A stretch of 64,000 bases of DNA from Pseudomonas syringae KCTC 12500 (GCF_000507185.2 NZ_AYTM02000002.1:3817501-3881500); one strand, 5' to 3'; positions 53,706-62,370 are shown, counted from the first letter of the stretch. The notes: generated by a model not told the origin, from the sequence alone. Numbers and translations: made by a program.

Positions 53706-55229
53706 ATGGCCGCCGTTGCCCTCCACGTTTCGTCTCCTCGCTTGCTGGCGCGTTCGGTACAGATCGCCGTTCTGGCCCTGGGGGCGCTGTGCGTGGGCTG
53801 TCAGTCAGTCGATGACTCACAGTCGCGCCTTGACCGCTTGCCGCGACTGGTCGCCGGGCTGGGGCACAGGTCTGACGACGCGCAGGCCGACCCTCGAGCT
53901 GTAACGACTGTTTCCGATTTGCCCGTCTACAACGGTGAAGACGTTTGGCAACGGGTGGCGCAGCGATGCCGGCTGGTGGACGGGCAGGGCGTTAATGAAC
54001 GTATCGCTCGCCAGCGTGACTGGCTGCTGAACAATCGCGGCTTCCTGACCGGGGCCAGCAAGCGTGCCACGCCTTACCTGCATTTCATTGTCGAACGTCT
54101 CGATGAGCGCAACATGCCATTGGAGCTGGCGCTGCTGCCCATGATCGAGAGCTCTTACAATCCCTTGGCCAACTCCCCGGCGGCCGCAGCGGGCCTCTGG
54201 CAGTTCATCCCGTCTACCGGTCGCCAGTTCAACTTGAACCAGAGTGCTACCTACGACGCCCGCCGCGATGTCGTCGCGTCAAGCAAGGCGGCGATGGACT
54301 ATCTGACTCGCCTGCATGATCAGTTCAATAACGACTGGCTGTTGGCACTGGCGGCCTATAACGCAGGCGAGGGCACGGTTGCACGAGCGATTGACGCCAA
54401 CCGTCGGCGTGGCATGCCTGTCGACTACTGGCATTTGAATCTACCCCGTGAAACCCAGGATTACGTTCCGCGCCTGCTGGCACTCTCGCTGGTGGTGCGC
54501 AATCCAGGCGCCTACGGCGTGCAACTGACGCCGGTCGCCAACATGCCGTATTTCGATGTGGTTGAGCTCAACCACACGGTAGACCTGACTCAGCTCGCCG
54601 CCACAACCGGGGTAGATGAGGCGCAGTTGTTACGCCTCAACCCGGCATTCCTGCGAAAAAAGACCCCGGATGGGCCGGGACGTTTGCTGATTCCCAAGAC
54701 CCACACGCAGGTCTTGACGGCAGGTATCGAGCGGATCACCGGAGAGTCGCCGACAACCGCTGTGATCCCGGCAAGCCCCGGAAAGCGTGTGATCGAGCGC
54801 CAGCCAGCGTCACAGTTGGCCGAGCGCGCTCCGGTGCCTGGACCGTTGCAAGCAGCAGGGCGCGAGCAGACGGCAGGCCTGATGCAGGTGCTTGAGCGCG
54901 AGCCTGCACCGGAATCGGTACAACCGGTCAGACGTGAACCGCAACCGAAAGTCGTCCAGGTTGCCAGGCAGGAGCCCTTGCCCGGCCCAGCGCAACCCGT
55001 TCAGGCTGCCGACCAGGTGACTGTGTCCGAATCCATCCAGCCAGCGCGTCAGGCGCCACCGCAGGCGACAAACGAGCGTTCGCTGCTGGACCGTCGAATA
55101 CAAAAGAGGCTGTACATCGATGACCGTTCGTCGCCACGCAAGCGCGACGAAATCGCGTACCGCGATGAGCCGCGTGAGCTGCCGAACGGTCCTCGTGTCG
55201 TGGTGTACGCAAGCGATCCACGCCAATAA
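53706..55229 (+). CDS. hrpH: HrpH, T3SS-associated lytic transglycosylase (lipoprotein)
   Basis: 507-aa MltD-like murein transglycosylase (CEL ORF1). The lipobox is ALCVGC (Cys about residue 32). The catalytic SLT domain has the Glu in PMIESSYNP (about 148) and the AAGLWQFIPSTGR stretch. A LysM-like module is present (about 280-335). The C-terminal ~130 residues are low-complexity, Gln/Pro/Glu/Arg-rich with degenerate repeats. From known biology it opens peptidoglycan for the T3SS and contributes to translocation. Start 53706 lies just after its own hrp box. Confidence 0.92.
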   Translation: MAAVALHVSSPRLLARSVQIAVLALGALCVGCQSVDDSQSRLDRLPRLVAGLGHRSDDAQADPRAVTTVSDLPVYNGEDVWQRVAQRCRLVDGQGVNERIARQRDWLLNNRGFLTGASKRATPYLHFIVERLDERNMPLELALLPMIESSYNPLANSPAAAAGLWQFIPSTGRQFNLNQSATYDARRDVVASSKAAMDYLTRLHDQFNNDWLLALAAYNAGEGTVARAIDANRRRGMPVDYWHLNLPRETQDYVPRLLALSLVVRNPGAYGVQLTPVANMPYFDVVELNHTVDLTQLAATTGVDEAQLLRLNPAFLRKKTPDGPGRLLIPKTHTQVLTAGIERITGESPTTAVIPASPGKRVIERQPASQLAERAPVPGPLQAAGREQTAGLMQVLEREPAPESVQPVRREPQPKVVQVARQEPLPGPAQPVQAADQVTVSESIQPARQAPPQATNERSLLDRRIQKRLYIDDRSSPRKRDEIAYRDEPRELPNGPRVVVYASDPRQ

Positions 55230-55257
55230 CCTCTCGATTTTTTTCTCCTGAGCGCTT

Positions 55258-55291
55258 AAAGCACCTGAAAATTGCCCTTTTTTAGTGCTTT
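55258..55291 (+). terminator. Possible terminator of hrpH
   Basis: AAAGCAC / GTGCTTT arms with a 20-nt loop and a following T-tract, 28 bp after the hrpH stop. The long loop makes it uncertain. Confidence 0.35.
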
Positions 55292-56203
55292 TTCGCGTTA
55301 CCAGCGTGTGCCCAAAACCTGCGAATGAAAAATTCTGCTCCTTTTTTTGCCTTTATAGGGGCGTAAAAAGGGGGGCGGACCAAGCTTTACCAAATATGTT
55401 TCTCAATGGCTCACGCAAACTTTGTAAAGAATTGTAAGGAAATACTTACACATTTTTTGAAACAATCTCAGTGATGATGAGGTATCAGCACTGCTTATGG
55501 TGGTAGGCCTTCACAGCGCTATAAGCGTGGATTGCCAGATTGTCCTACAGTGAATCCTTTCAGCTAATTAGCCATTTTCAAAACCTGCACATCCACATTC
55601 TCAAAAGGTGACGCGTTCGGTTTGCCGAATGCGAGGATGGCAAAAAGCTATCGCGAGATGCCCCCAAAAACTGGGACAATTCAGGATCCAACCAAGCCAG
55701 AGATGCGACCTCGTTCGGAAATCCGACTGAACTCTTGTTTATATCAGCCCAGTTGTCGGGTTCTGTCTTGCAACCGGTTCTCCCTATTTGGACGTGTGGA
55801 GTAAGTTAAACGTTAACCGGTTTTTTCTTGAGTGTGTTAGTTGTGGGTGTATGGAAAGTTAATACAGTACGTTCGTACAAATGGCTGTTGTGGGGTGCTC
55901 ATTTTTTATGGCTGTAAAGAACTAAAGTGCTGCGGCGCCTATTAAGTGTGCTATCAGGTTCATGGGGTGGCTATCTGTTTTTTCTGCGATTGGCAAGTTA
56001 CAAATTTTTCGATTTCATTATGACCCATGATCGGGCATAGGGCTGGATTCCCGTGCAGCCACGGGGGCTGCAGCGACGATTAGCCAGCGTAAGTCTATGA
56101 TAATTTTGGAATAAGGATATATTAATAGGGTCATTTCAAAGCGCTTGCGCTATACCGAGTGGCGCTTAAGGCGCTGTCGCTACTTGATAGTGATTCTCGA
56201 ATT

Positions 56204-56219
56204 TGTGAAATTTTTCACA
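56204..56219. promoter_or_regulatory. Perfect CRP/Vfr-type palindrome upstream of hrpR
   Basis: TGTGA-AATTTT-TCACA, an exact match to the CRP/Vfr consensus TGTGA-N6-TCACA, 85 bp before the hrpR start. It could bind Vfr and couple hrpRS to cAMP or nutritional status. Inferred. Confidence 0.55.
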
Positions 56220-56304
56220 GTCGCTGGGGAACTAAATGGCTATATGTGTGCCTTGTAAGACGTGGTATTAATATCCCGCCTTCCTCCCGCTATGAGAGTG
56301 ATCG

Positions 56305-57249
56305 ATGAGCACAGACATTGATAACGACGTTCGAACGTGTTGGAACGTAACTGCATTATCGGCTGGTCATCAAATTGCAATGAACAGCGCGCTACTGGAT
56401 ATGGACTTGCTTCTTTGCGGGGAAACCGGCACCGGCAAAGATACCCTGGCCAGCCGGATTCACGAGCTGTCGAGCAGGACCGGGCCCTTTGTCGGCATGA
56501 ACTGTGCGGCCATCCCCGAATCGTTGGCAGAGAGCCAGTTGTTCGGCGTGGTCAATGGTGCGTTCACCGGCGTGTGCCGGGCTCGCGAGGGCTACATCGA
56601 AGCCTCCAACGGCGGCACCCTCTATCTGGATGAAATCGACAGCATGCCGTTGAGCCTTCAGGCCAAGCTCTTGCGGGTGCTGGAAAGCAGGGGCGTCGAG
56701 CGGCTAGGCTCGACCGATTTCATACCACTGGATCTGCGAGTGATTGCTTCGGCCCAGCGTCCGCTGGATGAACTGGTGGAACAAGGACTTTTTCGTCGTG
56801 ACCTGTTTTTCAGGCTCAATGTGCTGACACTGCAGTTGCCAGCCTTGCGCAAGCGTCGCGAGCAGATTTTGCCATTGTTCGACCAGTTCACCCAGGACGT
56901 CGCCGCAGAAGCCGGCCGCTCCGTTCCAACGCTCGACAATCGACGTGTACAGATCCTGTTGAGCCATGACTGGCCCGGCAACGTGCGCGAACTGAAGTCG
57001 GCTGCCAAGCGATTTGTCCTGGGGTTGCCGTTGCTGGGCGCTGAGCCGGTCGAAGCGCGTGACCCGGTAACAGGGCTGCGCATGCAGATGCGCGTCATCG
57101 AGAAAATGCTCATTCAGGATGCCTTGAAGCGACATCGGCACAATTTCGACGCTGTGCTCGAGGAGCTCGAACTGCCCCGGCGCACCCTCTACCACCGCAT
57201 GAAAGAGCTGGGTGTTGCTTCGCATATCGACCTGGTAGCCGAGTCCTGA
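56305..57249 (+). CDS. hrpR: HrpR, sigma-54 enhancer-binding protein of the hrp regulon
   Basis: 314-aa bacterial enhancer-binding protein lacking any N-terminal receiver domain. The AAA+ core has Walker A GETGTGKD (about residues 38-45), the GAFTGV loop in VNGAFTGVCRAREGY (about residue 92) and Walker B TLYLDEID. The Fis-type DNA-binding domain is at the C-terminus (FDAVLEELELPRRTLYHRMKEL). It works as a hetero-hexamer with HrpS to activate hrpL. Note GAFTGV in place of the canonical GAFTGA. It is followed 45 bp later by hrpS in the same operon. Confidence 0.96.
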   Translation: MSTDIDNDVRTCWNVTALSAGHQIAMNSALLDMDLLLCGETGTGKDTLASRIHELSSRTGPFVGMNCAAIPESLAESQLFGVVNGAFTGVCRAREGYIEASNGGTLYLDEIDSMPLSLQAKLLRVLESRGVERLGSTDFIPLDLRVIASAQRPLDELVEQGLFRRDLFFRLNVLTLQLPALRKRREQILPLFDQFTQDVAAEAGRSVPTLDNRRVQILLSHDWPGNVRELKSAAKRFVLGLPLLGAEPVEARDPVTGLRMQMRVIEKMLIQDALKRHRHNFDAVLEELELPRRTLYHRMKELGVASHIDLVAES

Positions 57250-57294
57250 ATCGCTGCTGCGCTCGCGCAACGCTGATGCCATTGGAGTCATGAA

Positions 57295-58203
57295 ATGAAT
57301 CTCGACGATGAGTTTGACGATCACCTGGATGCGGAGCGCGTACCCAATCTGGGGATCGTCGCCGAAAGTATTTCGCAGCTCGGCATTGATGTCCTGCTGT
57401 CGGGCGAGACCGGTACCGGTAAAGACACCATTGCCCGGCGCATTCACAACATGTCCGGGCGCCAGGGGCGCTTCGTCCCGATGAACTGCGCAGCCATTCC
57501 GGAATCGCTCGCCGAGAGCGAGCTGTTCGGAGTGGTGAGTGGGGCCTATACCGGCGCCGACCGTTCCCGAATGGGCTACATCGAGGCGGCGCAGGGCGGA
57601 ACCTTGTACCTGGATGAGATCGATAGCATGCCGCTCGCCCTGCAGGCCAAGCTGCTGAGGGTGCTTGAAACCCGTGCACTGGAGCGTCTGGGTTCGACCT
57701 CCACGATCAACCTGGATATCTGTGTGATTGCCTCGGCCCAAGCCTGTCTGGACGACGCCGTCGAAGAGGGGAAGTTTCGACGCGACCTGTACTTTCGCCT
57801 GAACGTACTGACCCTCAAACTGCCGCCGCTGCGCGATCAGCCCGAGCGTATCCTGCCGTTGTTCACCCGATTTTTGGCGGCGTCGGCCAAAGAACTTAAC
57901 CTCGCGATTCCCGATGTATGTCCGTTGCTTCAGCAGGTACTGACGGGGCATCGCTGGCCCGGCAATATCCGCGAGCTCAAGGCCGCTGCAAAGCGCCATG
58001 TGTTGGGCTTTCCTCTGCTCGGGGCTGACTCGCAGACCGAAGATCACCTGGCGTGCGGGCTCAAGTTCCAGCTGCGAGCGATCGAAAAGGCCTTGATTCA
58101 GCAAGCGCTCAAGCGCCACTGCAATTGCATCGACGCGGCCAGCCTGGAGCTCGATATTCCACGTCGTACGCTCTACCGCCGCATCAAGGAATTGAGCATC
58201 TGA
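57295..58203 (+). CDS. hrpS: HrpS, sigma-54 enhancer-binding protein of the hrp regulon
   Basis: 302-aa paralogue of HrpR with the same domain plan. Walker A is GETGTGKDT (about residues 36-44), the sigma-54 contact loop is GAYTGA (about residues 82-87), and the C-terminal Fis domain is DAASLELDIPRRTLYRRIKEL. Unlike HrpR it keeps the Ala at the loop's end. With HrpR it activates hrpL. SD GGAG at 57284. The hrpA hrp box begins 18 bp after its stop. Confidence 0.96.
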   Translation: MNLDDEFDDHLDAERVPNLGIVAESISQLGIDVLLSGETGTGKDTIARRIHNMSGRQGRFVPMNCAAIPESLAESELFGVVSGAYTGADRSRMGYIEAAQGGTLYLDEIDSMPLALQAKLLRVLETRALERLGSTSTINLDICVIASAQACLDDAVEEGKFRRDLYFRLNVLTLKLPPLRDQPERILPLFTRFLAASAKELNLAIPDVCPLLQQVLTGHRWPGNIRELKAAAKRHVLGFPLLGADSQTEDHLACGLKFQLRAIEKALIQQALKRHCNCIDAASLELDIPRRTLYRRIKELSI

Positions 58204-58220
58204 TTTTTTGCAGAAGATCT

Positions 58221-58249
58221 GGAACCGATTCCCGGGCACAGGCCACCTA
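58221..58249 (+). promoter_or_regulatory. hrp box (HrpL promoter) of hrpA
   Basis: GGAACC-N16-CCACCTA, perfect consensus, 46 bp upstream of the hrpA start. Confidence 0.93.
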
Positions 58250-58295
58250 GGTGTACCAAGCAATTACGCTGGTACAGACGAAGGGGTATGACGTT

Positions 58296-58622
58296 ATGAC
58301 TATCATGAGTTCTCTGGCGGGTGCAGGTCGCGGTGTCGTCAACACGATCGGTGGTGCCGCTCAAGGCATCAACAGCGTAAAGAGCAGCGCCGACCGTAAT
58401 GCTGCACTGGTGAGCAACACCGGCAGCACTGACAGTATCGACGCGACCCGTTCCAGCATCAGCAAAGGCGATGCAAAAAGTGCCGAGCTTGATGGTACTG
58501 CGAACGAAGAGAACGGCCTGCTGCGCGAATCGAGCATGCTGGCGGGCTTTGAGGACAAGAAAGAGGCGCTTTCCAACCAGATCGTCGCAAGCAAGATCCG
58601 GAACTCGGTCGTCCAGTTCTGA
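58296..58622 (+). CDS. hrpA: HrpA, Hrp pilus subunit
   Basis: 108-aa pilin of the T3SS, matching the pv. syringae type (N-terminus MTIMSSLAGAGRGVVN, C-terminus SKIRNSVVQF). It is small and hydrophilic and ends in an amphipathic polymerisation helix. The pilus is the conduit through the plant cell wall. Start ATG 58296 has AAGGGG behind it; a start at 58251 would directly adjoin the hrp box. A hairpin lies between it and hrpZ. Confidence 0.93.
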   Translation: MTIMSSLAGAGRGVVNTIGGAAQGINSVKSSADRNAALVSNTGSTDSIDATRSSISKGDAKSAELDGTANEENGLLRESSMLAGFEDKKEALSNQIVASKIRNSVVQF

Positions 58623-58630
58623 TTTCTTGA

Positions 58631-58654
58631 AGCCCCTTCGCACCTGAGGGGGCT
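58631..58654 (+). terminator. Hairpin between hrpA and hrpZ (attenuator)
   Basis: AGCCCCTTC / GAGGGGGCT with one mismatch and a 6-nt loop; the T-run is weak. It may partially end transcripts to keep hrpA mRNA in excess over hrpZ. Inferred. Confidence 0.5.
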
Positions 58655-58674
58655 GCTACTTTGAGGAGGTTGTG

Positions 58675-59703
58675 ATGCAGAGTCTCAGTCTTAACAGCAG
58701 CTCGCTGCAAACCCCGGCAATGGCCCTTGTCCTGGTACGTCCTGAAACCGAGACGACTGGCGCCAGTACGTCGAGCAAGGCGCTTCAGGAAGTTGTCGTG
58801 AAGCTGGCCGAGGAACTGATGCGCAATGGTCAACTCGACGACAGCTCGCCATTGGGCAAACTGCTGGCCAAGTCGATGGCCGCGGATGGCAAGGCAGGCG
58901 GCGGTATCGAGGATGTCATCGCTGCGCTGGACAAGCTGATTCATGAAAAGCTGGGTGACAACTTCGGCGCGTCTGCGGACAACGCCTCGGGTACCGGACA
59001 GCAGGACCTGATGACTCAGGTGCTCAGTGGCCTGGCCAAGTCTATGCTCGATGATCTTCTGACCAAGCAGGATGGCGGGGCAAGCTTCTCCGAAGACGAT
59101 ATGCCGATGCTGAACAAGATCGCGCAGTTCATGGATGACAATCCCGCACAGTTTCCCAAGCCGGACTCGGGTTCCTGGGTGAACGAACTCAAGGAAGACA
59201 ACTTCCTTGATGGCGACGAAACGGCTGCGTTCCGCTCGGCACTCGACATCATTGGCCAGCAACTGGGTAATCAGCAGAGTGGCGCTGGCGGTCTGGCGGG
59301 GACGGGTGGAGGTCTGGGCACTCCGAGCAGTTTTTCTAACAACTCGTCCGTGACGGGTGATCCGCTGATCGACGCCAATACCGGTCCCGGTGACAGCGGC
59401 AATAGCAGTGGTGAGGCGGGGCAACTGATCGGCGAGCTTATCGACCGTGGCCTGCAATCGGTATTGGCCGGTGGTGGACTGGGCACACCCGTAAACACCC
59501 CGCAGACCGGTACGGCGGCGAATGGCGGACAGTCCGCTCAGGATCTTGACCAGTTGCTGGGCGGCTTGCTGCTCAAGGGCCTTGAAGCGACGCTCAAGGA
59601 TGCCGGTCAAACCGCTACCGACGTGCAGTCGAGCGCTGCGCAAATCGCCACCTTGCTGGTCAGTACGCTGCTGCAAGGCACCCGCAATCAGGCTGCAGCC
59701 TGA
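58675..59703 (+). CDS. hrpZ: HrpZ harpin
   Basis: 342-aa glycine-rich, heat-stable, cysteine-free harpin secreted by the T3SS. It closely resembles the pv. syringae 61 HrpZ, including the C-terminal block ([20 protein letters not shown]). The N-terminal part has repeated GGLGTP motifs (about residues 215-275). It is needed as a translocon helper and elicits plant responses. Start ATG 58675 (behind GAGGAGG); the GTG three bases earlier is less likely. Confidence 0.95.
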   Translation: MQSLSLNSSSLQTPAMALVLVRPETETTGASTSSKALQEVVVKLAEELMRNGQLDDSSPLGKLLAKSMAADGKAGGGIEDVIAALDKLIHEKLGDNFGASADNASGTGQQDLMTQVLSGLAKSMLDDLLTKQDGGASFSEDDMPMLNKIAQFMDDNPAQFPKPDSGSWVNELKEDNFLDGDETAAFRSALDIIGQQLGNQQSGAGGLAGTGGGLGTPSSFSNNSSVTGDPLIDANTGPGDSGNSSGEAGQLIGELIDRGLQSVLAGGGLGTPVNTPQTGTAANGGQSAQDLDQLLGGLLLKGLEATLKDAGQTATDVQSSAAQIATLLVSTLLQGTRNQAAA

Positions 59704-59730
59704 CCGACAACCGCCTGACGGAGAACTCAC

Positions 59731-60105
59731 GTGACCATTTCCCACCTTGGTAATGTTAAAAGCATCTCGCCGGAACTCGGGCAGGATGTGCCACAGGGGC
59801 TCGTTTCAGAACCGGCCCAGGCGGATGTCGACATCTTCACCGCTGCCACGCAGCCGGACGGCGTTTCGAGCGGAGCGCCGCTTTCCGAACATATCGCCAG
59901 CGCAATTTCCGGCGGTCTGGGCGAAACCGAAAAAATGTCTCAGCAAGCGATGCGATCGATGAAAAAAGCTTCCGGCACGGGAGACGCGCTGGATATCGCG
60001 GCGATGACCAGGACCCTGTCGCAATGTTCGTTGCAGACTGCGCTCACGACCAAGGTGGTGAGCAAGACTGCGCAGGCGCTCGACAAGCTGACTAACTTGC
60101 AGTAG
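59731..60105 (+). CDS. hrpB: HrpB, T3SS inner-rod protein
   Basis: 124-aa inner-rod protein of the YscI/SctI family. It starts with GTG (59731) and has the Ser/Ala-rich, amphipathic C-terminal helix (ALTTKVVSKTAQALDKLTNL). It follows hrpZ by 27 bp and precedes hrcJ by 8 bp. It is thought to anchor the inner rod and control pilus length. Confidence 0.93.
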   Translation: MTISHLGNVKSISPELGQDVPQGLVSEPAQADVDIFTAATQPDGVSSGAPLSEHIASAISGGLGETEKMSQQAMRSMKKASGTGDALDIAAMTRTLSQCSLQTALTTKVVSKTAQALDKLTNLQ

Positions 60106-60113
60106 AGGTTTCC

Positions 60114-60920
60114 GTGAAATTTCTGAGCGCAGGGCTGCTGCTGATTTGCATGGTGTTGCTCGGCGGCTGCAGTGATGAAACCGATCTGTTCACCGGCTTG
60201 TCCGAGCAGGACTCCAACGAGGTCGTTGCCCGTCTTGCCGATCAGCATATCGACGCGCGCAAACGCCTGGAAAAAACCGGCGTTGTCGTCACCGTCGCGA
60301 CCAGCGATATGAACCGCGCCGTCAGGGTGCTCAACGCTGCCGGCCTGCCACGGCAGTCTCGCGCCAGTCTGGGGGATATCTTCAAGAAAGAAGGGGTCAT
60401 TTCGACCCCGCTCGAAGAGCGCGCCCGCTACATCTATGCCCTGTCTCAGGAACTCGAAGCGACGCTTTCGCAGATAGACGGCGTCATCGTGGCCAGGGTG
60501 CACGTGGTACTTCCGGAACGCATCGCACCGGGCGAACCAGTGCAACCTGCTTCTGCTGCGGTGTTCATCAAACACTCCGCAGCGCTTGACCCGGACAGCG
60601 TGCGTGGGCGCATTCAACAGATGGTCGCCAGCAGTATCCCCGGCATGTCGACGCAATCGGCAGAGTCGAAAAAGTTTTCCATTGTGTTCGTACCGGCTAC
60701 CGAGTTTCAGGAAACCACACAGTGGGTCAGTTTCGGACCGTTCAAGCTGGACAGCGCCAATCTGCCGTTCTGGAACCTGATGCTTTGGCTGGTGCCGGTT
60801 GGCCTGGCGGTGTTGCTGCTGATCATCGCGCTGCTGTTGCGCAGTGACTGGCGCGCCTCGGTGCTTCGGCGGATCGGCTTTGCCGGCCGTAGCCGCTCGA
60901 CCGTACCGGCGCGCGCGTGA
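60114..60920 (+). CDS. hrcJ: HrcJ, inner-membrane ring lipoprotein (SctJ)
   Basis: 268-aa lipoprotein of the YscJ/SctJ ring family. Start GTG 60114; signal peptide with lipobox LLGGC (Cys about residue 19). The ring-building motif DEN/QEDSNEVVARLADQ and the C-terminal transmembrane helix (NLMLWLVPVGLAVLLLIIALLL, from about residue 222) are visible. It forms the inner MS ring of the injectisome. The stop overlaps the hrpD start. Confidence 0.95.
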   Translation: MKFLSAGLLLICMVLLGGCSDETDLFTGLSEQDSNEVVARLADQHIDARKRLEKTGVVVTVATSDMNRAVRVLNAAGLPRQSRASLGDIFKKEGVISTPLEERARYIYALSQELEATLSQIDGVIVARVHVVLPERIAPGEPVQPASAAVFIKHSAALDPDSVRGRIQQMVASSIPGMSTQSAESKKFSIVFVPATEFQETTQWVSFGPFKLDSANLPFWNLMLWLVPVGLAVLLLIIALLLRSDWRASVLRRIGFAGRSRSTVPARA

Positions 60921-61447
60921 TGGACCTGACCGCCGAGGACTATTGGACTCAGTGGTGGTGCAATCCCTGGCCATGGGCGCATGCGGGCTGGCAAAGCCGG
61001 TTCGCCGAGCGCTGCGGACTGACCGTCAGCGACTGTGAAGCCCTGATGGTCAGCCGTCACAGCGTGTTCCTGCAGAGTGTCGGCATCACGCCAAGTCAAC
61101 CGCCGATGCCTGCAGCGCCGGTGTTGACCTGGCTGGCACTGACGACCGTGCAGCGTGATCAGGCGCTGGATCTGGCGCAACGCATCTGTTTTTCCCGTAA
61201 CGAAAGCGACGGACATGACGGACAGTGGTGCTGGTCCCTGACCAAGGCGTTGCGCCCCGGTGTCTGGCTGGATCTTGAACATGAAGATGCGCGCTTGCTG
61301 TTGGGTGCCTGGCTCGGGCCTGAGTATTGGCCGCGATTGCGTCTGGCCTGGGCGCCCGATGAGGTCGCCGACAGCCCTTGCTCGGCCCCCGAAAATAAAC
61401 TTCAGACGCTGTGGCAGGCTGTTCTATGGCGTGTCACTGCGGCCTGA
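60920..61447 (+). CDS. hrpD: HrpD, T3SS accessory protein
   Basis: 175-aa protein rich in Trp (WTQWWCNPWPWAHAGWQSR). It belongs to the HrpD/SctK-like group linked to cytoplasmic complex assembly. The start ATG 60920 overlaps the hrcJ stop by one base (TGATG). It sits between hrcJ and hrpE in the fixed P. syringae gene order. Confidence 0.85.
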   Translation: MDLTAEDYWTQWWCNPWPWAHAGWQSRFAERCGLTVSDCEALMVSRHSVFLQSVGITPSQPPMPAAPVLTWLALTTVQRDQALDLAQRICFSRNESDGHDGQWCWSLTKALRPGVWLDLEHEDARLLLGAWLGPEYWPRLRLAWAPDEVADSPCSAPENKLQTLWQAVLWRVTAA

Positions 61448-61480
61448 ATATCCGCTTTCCTCTGCACCAGGAATTTCCCC

Positions 61481-62062
61481 ATGCTTGCCAAACGCAGTAT
61501 TACCTTGACTGCCGACGCGGTGCTGCCCGAGCCGGTATTGCGCCGTGAAGACATCGCCAACAGTCTGCTGGCTCGCGATATTCTGACGGACGCGCAACGT
61601 CAGGCGGAGCAGTTGCTGGTACTTGAGCAGGCTAGAGCCGATCGTCGGCATCAGGAGGCGCTTGCGCAGTTCTGGGAGCGCGCCAATGCCTTTCTGGACG
61701 AGCTGCACGTCCAGCGCGAAGCCTTGCAGCAGCAGGCCATGACTGCTGTCGAGGAGCTGTTGACTGAGGGATTGCGCCAGTTGCTCGACGAAACGACCCT
61801 TGCCGAGCGCGCTCGGGCACTGGTCAGGAACCTGGCAGCCAGTCAGCTCAACGAAGCAGTGGCCACGCTCAGCGTTCATCCGGAGATGGCCGAGCCAGTC
61901 GCCGAATGGTTGGCAGAGAGTCGTTTTGCCGAGCACTGGGAGCTCAAACGTGATGCGACGCTGACCACTGAAAGCCTGCGCCTGAGCGACGCCAACGGCG
62001 CGTTCGAAATCGATTGGGCAACGCTGCGCAACGGGTTGGCAGGCACTGAGCCAGCTGCCTGA
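61481..62062 (+). CDS. hrpE: HrpE, T3SS stator protein (SctL)
   Basis: 193-aa FliH/YscL-type protein. The coiled-coil central region (about residues 35-85) is rich in Gln, Glu and Arg, followed by the C-terminal domain. It links the ATPase HrcN to the export ring. It is 33 bp after hrpD and is the last gene before a separate hrpF promoter. Confidence 0.93.
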   Translation: MLAKRSITLTADAVLPEPVLRREDIANSLLARDILTDAQRQAEQLLVLEQARADRRHQEALAQFWERANAFLDELHVQREALQQQAMTAVEELLTEGLRQLLDETTLAERARALVRNLAASQLNEAVATLSVHPEMAEPVAEWLAESRFAEHWELKRDATLTTESLRLSDANGAFEIDWATLRNGLAGTEPAA

Positions 62063-62084
62063 AACAGACTCTTGCGGCGAAAAT

Positions 62085-62113
62085 GGAACCGCTCCACCTG
62101 TTTGCTCCACTCA
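62085..62113 (+). promoter_or_regulatory. hrp box (HrpL promoter) of hrpF-hrpG-hrcC
   Basis: GGAACC-N16-CCACTCA, perfect consensus, 32 bp upstream of hrpF. It gives the hrpC operon its own HrpL promoter. Confidence 0.93.
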
Positions 62114-62145
62114 AGGTTTGAACCTTTCTGCTGGAGCATCCGGAC

Positions 62146-62370
62146 ATGATAAATTTCAAATCCCTGCAAAATAACCTCGATTCCACGCTCACTCGCGCGT
62201 TGTCCGACGTGGATGACGTGCTGGACGGGGGCAATGGGCATTTCACCGCCGACGACATCGATGCCTTCAGTGAGGCGAGCCAGCAGGCTGCGGTCAGCTC
62301 CAACATCGCTGATCAATGCCAGCAGGCTGGTTATAAAATGACCAAAAATGTCATCGATGGATTTCAGTGA
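62146..62370 (+). CDS. hrpF: HrpF, small T3SS protein
   Basis: 74-aa protein with an amphipathic helical N-terminus (FKSLQNNLDSTLTRALSD). It occupies the position of HrpF in the P. syringae hrpC operon, first gene after the operon's own hrp box. It is proposed to interact with pilus or needle components. The stop overlaps the hrpG start by 23 bp. Confidence 0.9.
   Translation: MINFKSLQNNLDSTLTRALSDVDDVLDGGNGHFTADDIDAFSEASQQAAVSSNIADQCQQAGYKMTKNVIDGFQ

Larger units (their letters stand above)
55230..56304. other. Long AT-rich region upstream of hrpR (hrpRS control region)
   Basis: About 1075 bp without a credible gene; a 60-aa frame at 55622-55804 has no SD or family. The base composition is clearly lower in GC than the flanks. 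It contains the hrpRS promoter, a palindrome TGTAAG-N6-CTTACA (55433-55450) and a perfect CRP-type site (56204-56219). A hairpin at 55258-55291 may terminate hrpH transcription. Confidence 0.7.

Noticed and set aside
55622..55804. A 60-codon frame in the hrpH-hrpR gap
   Set aside because: No SD, no family match, basic composition typical of chance frames; the stretch is better seen as control DNA.
56704..58263. Minus-strand open frame of 519 codons opposite hrpR and hrpS
   Set aside because: Antisense to paralogous AAA+ genes, which explains its length; no protein family features.
58459..59745. Minus-strand open frame of 428 codons opposite hrpA and hrpZ
   Set aside because: A mirror of the glycine-rich harpin; no features of its own.
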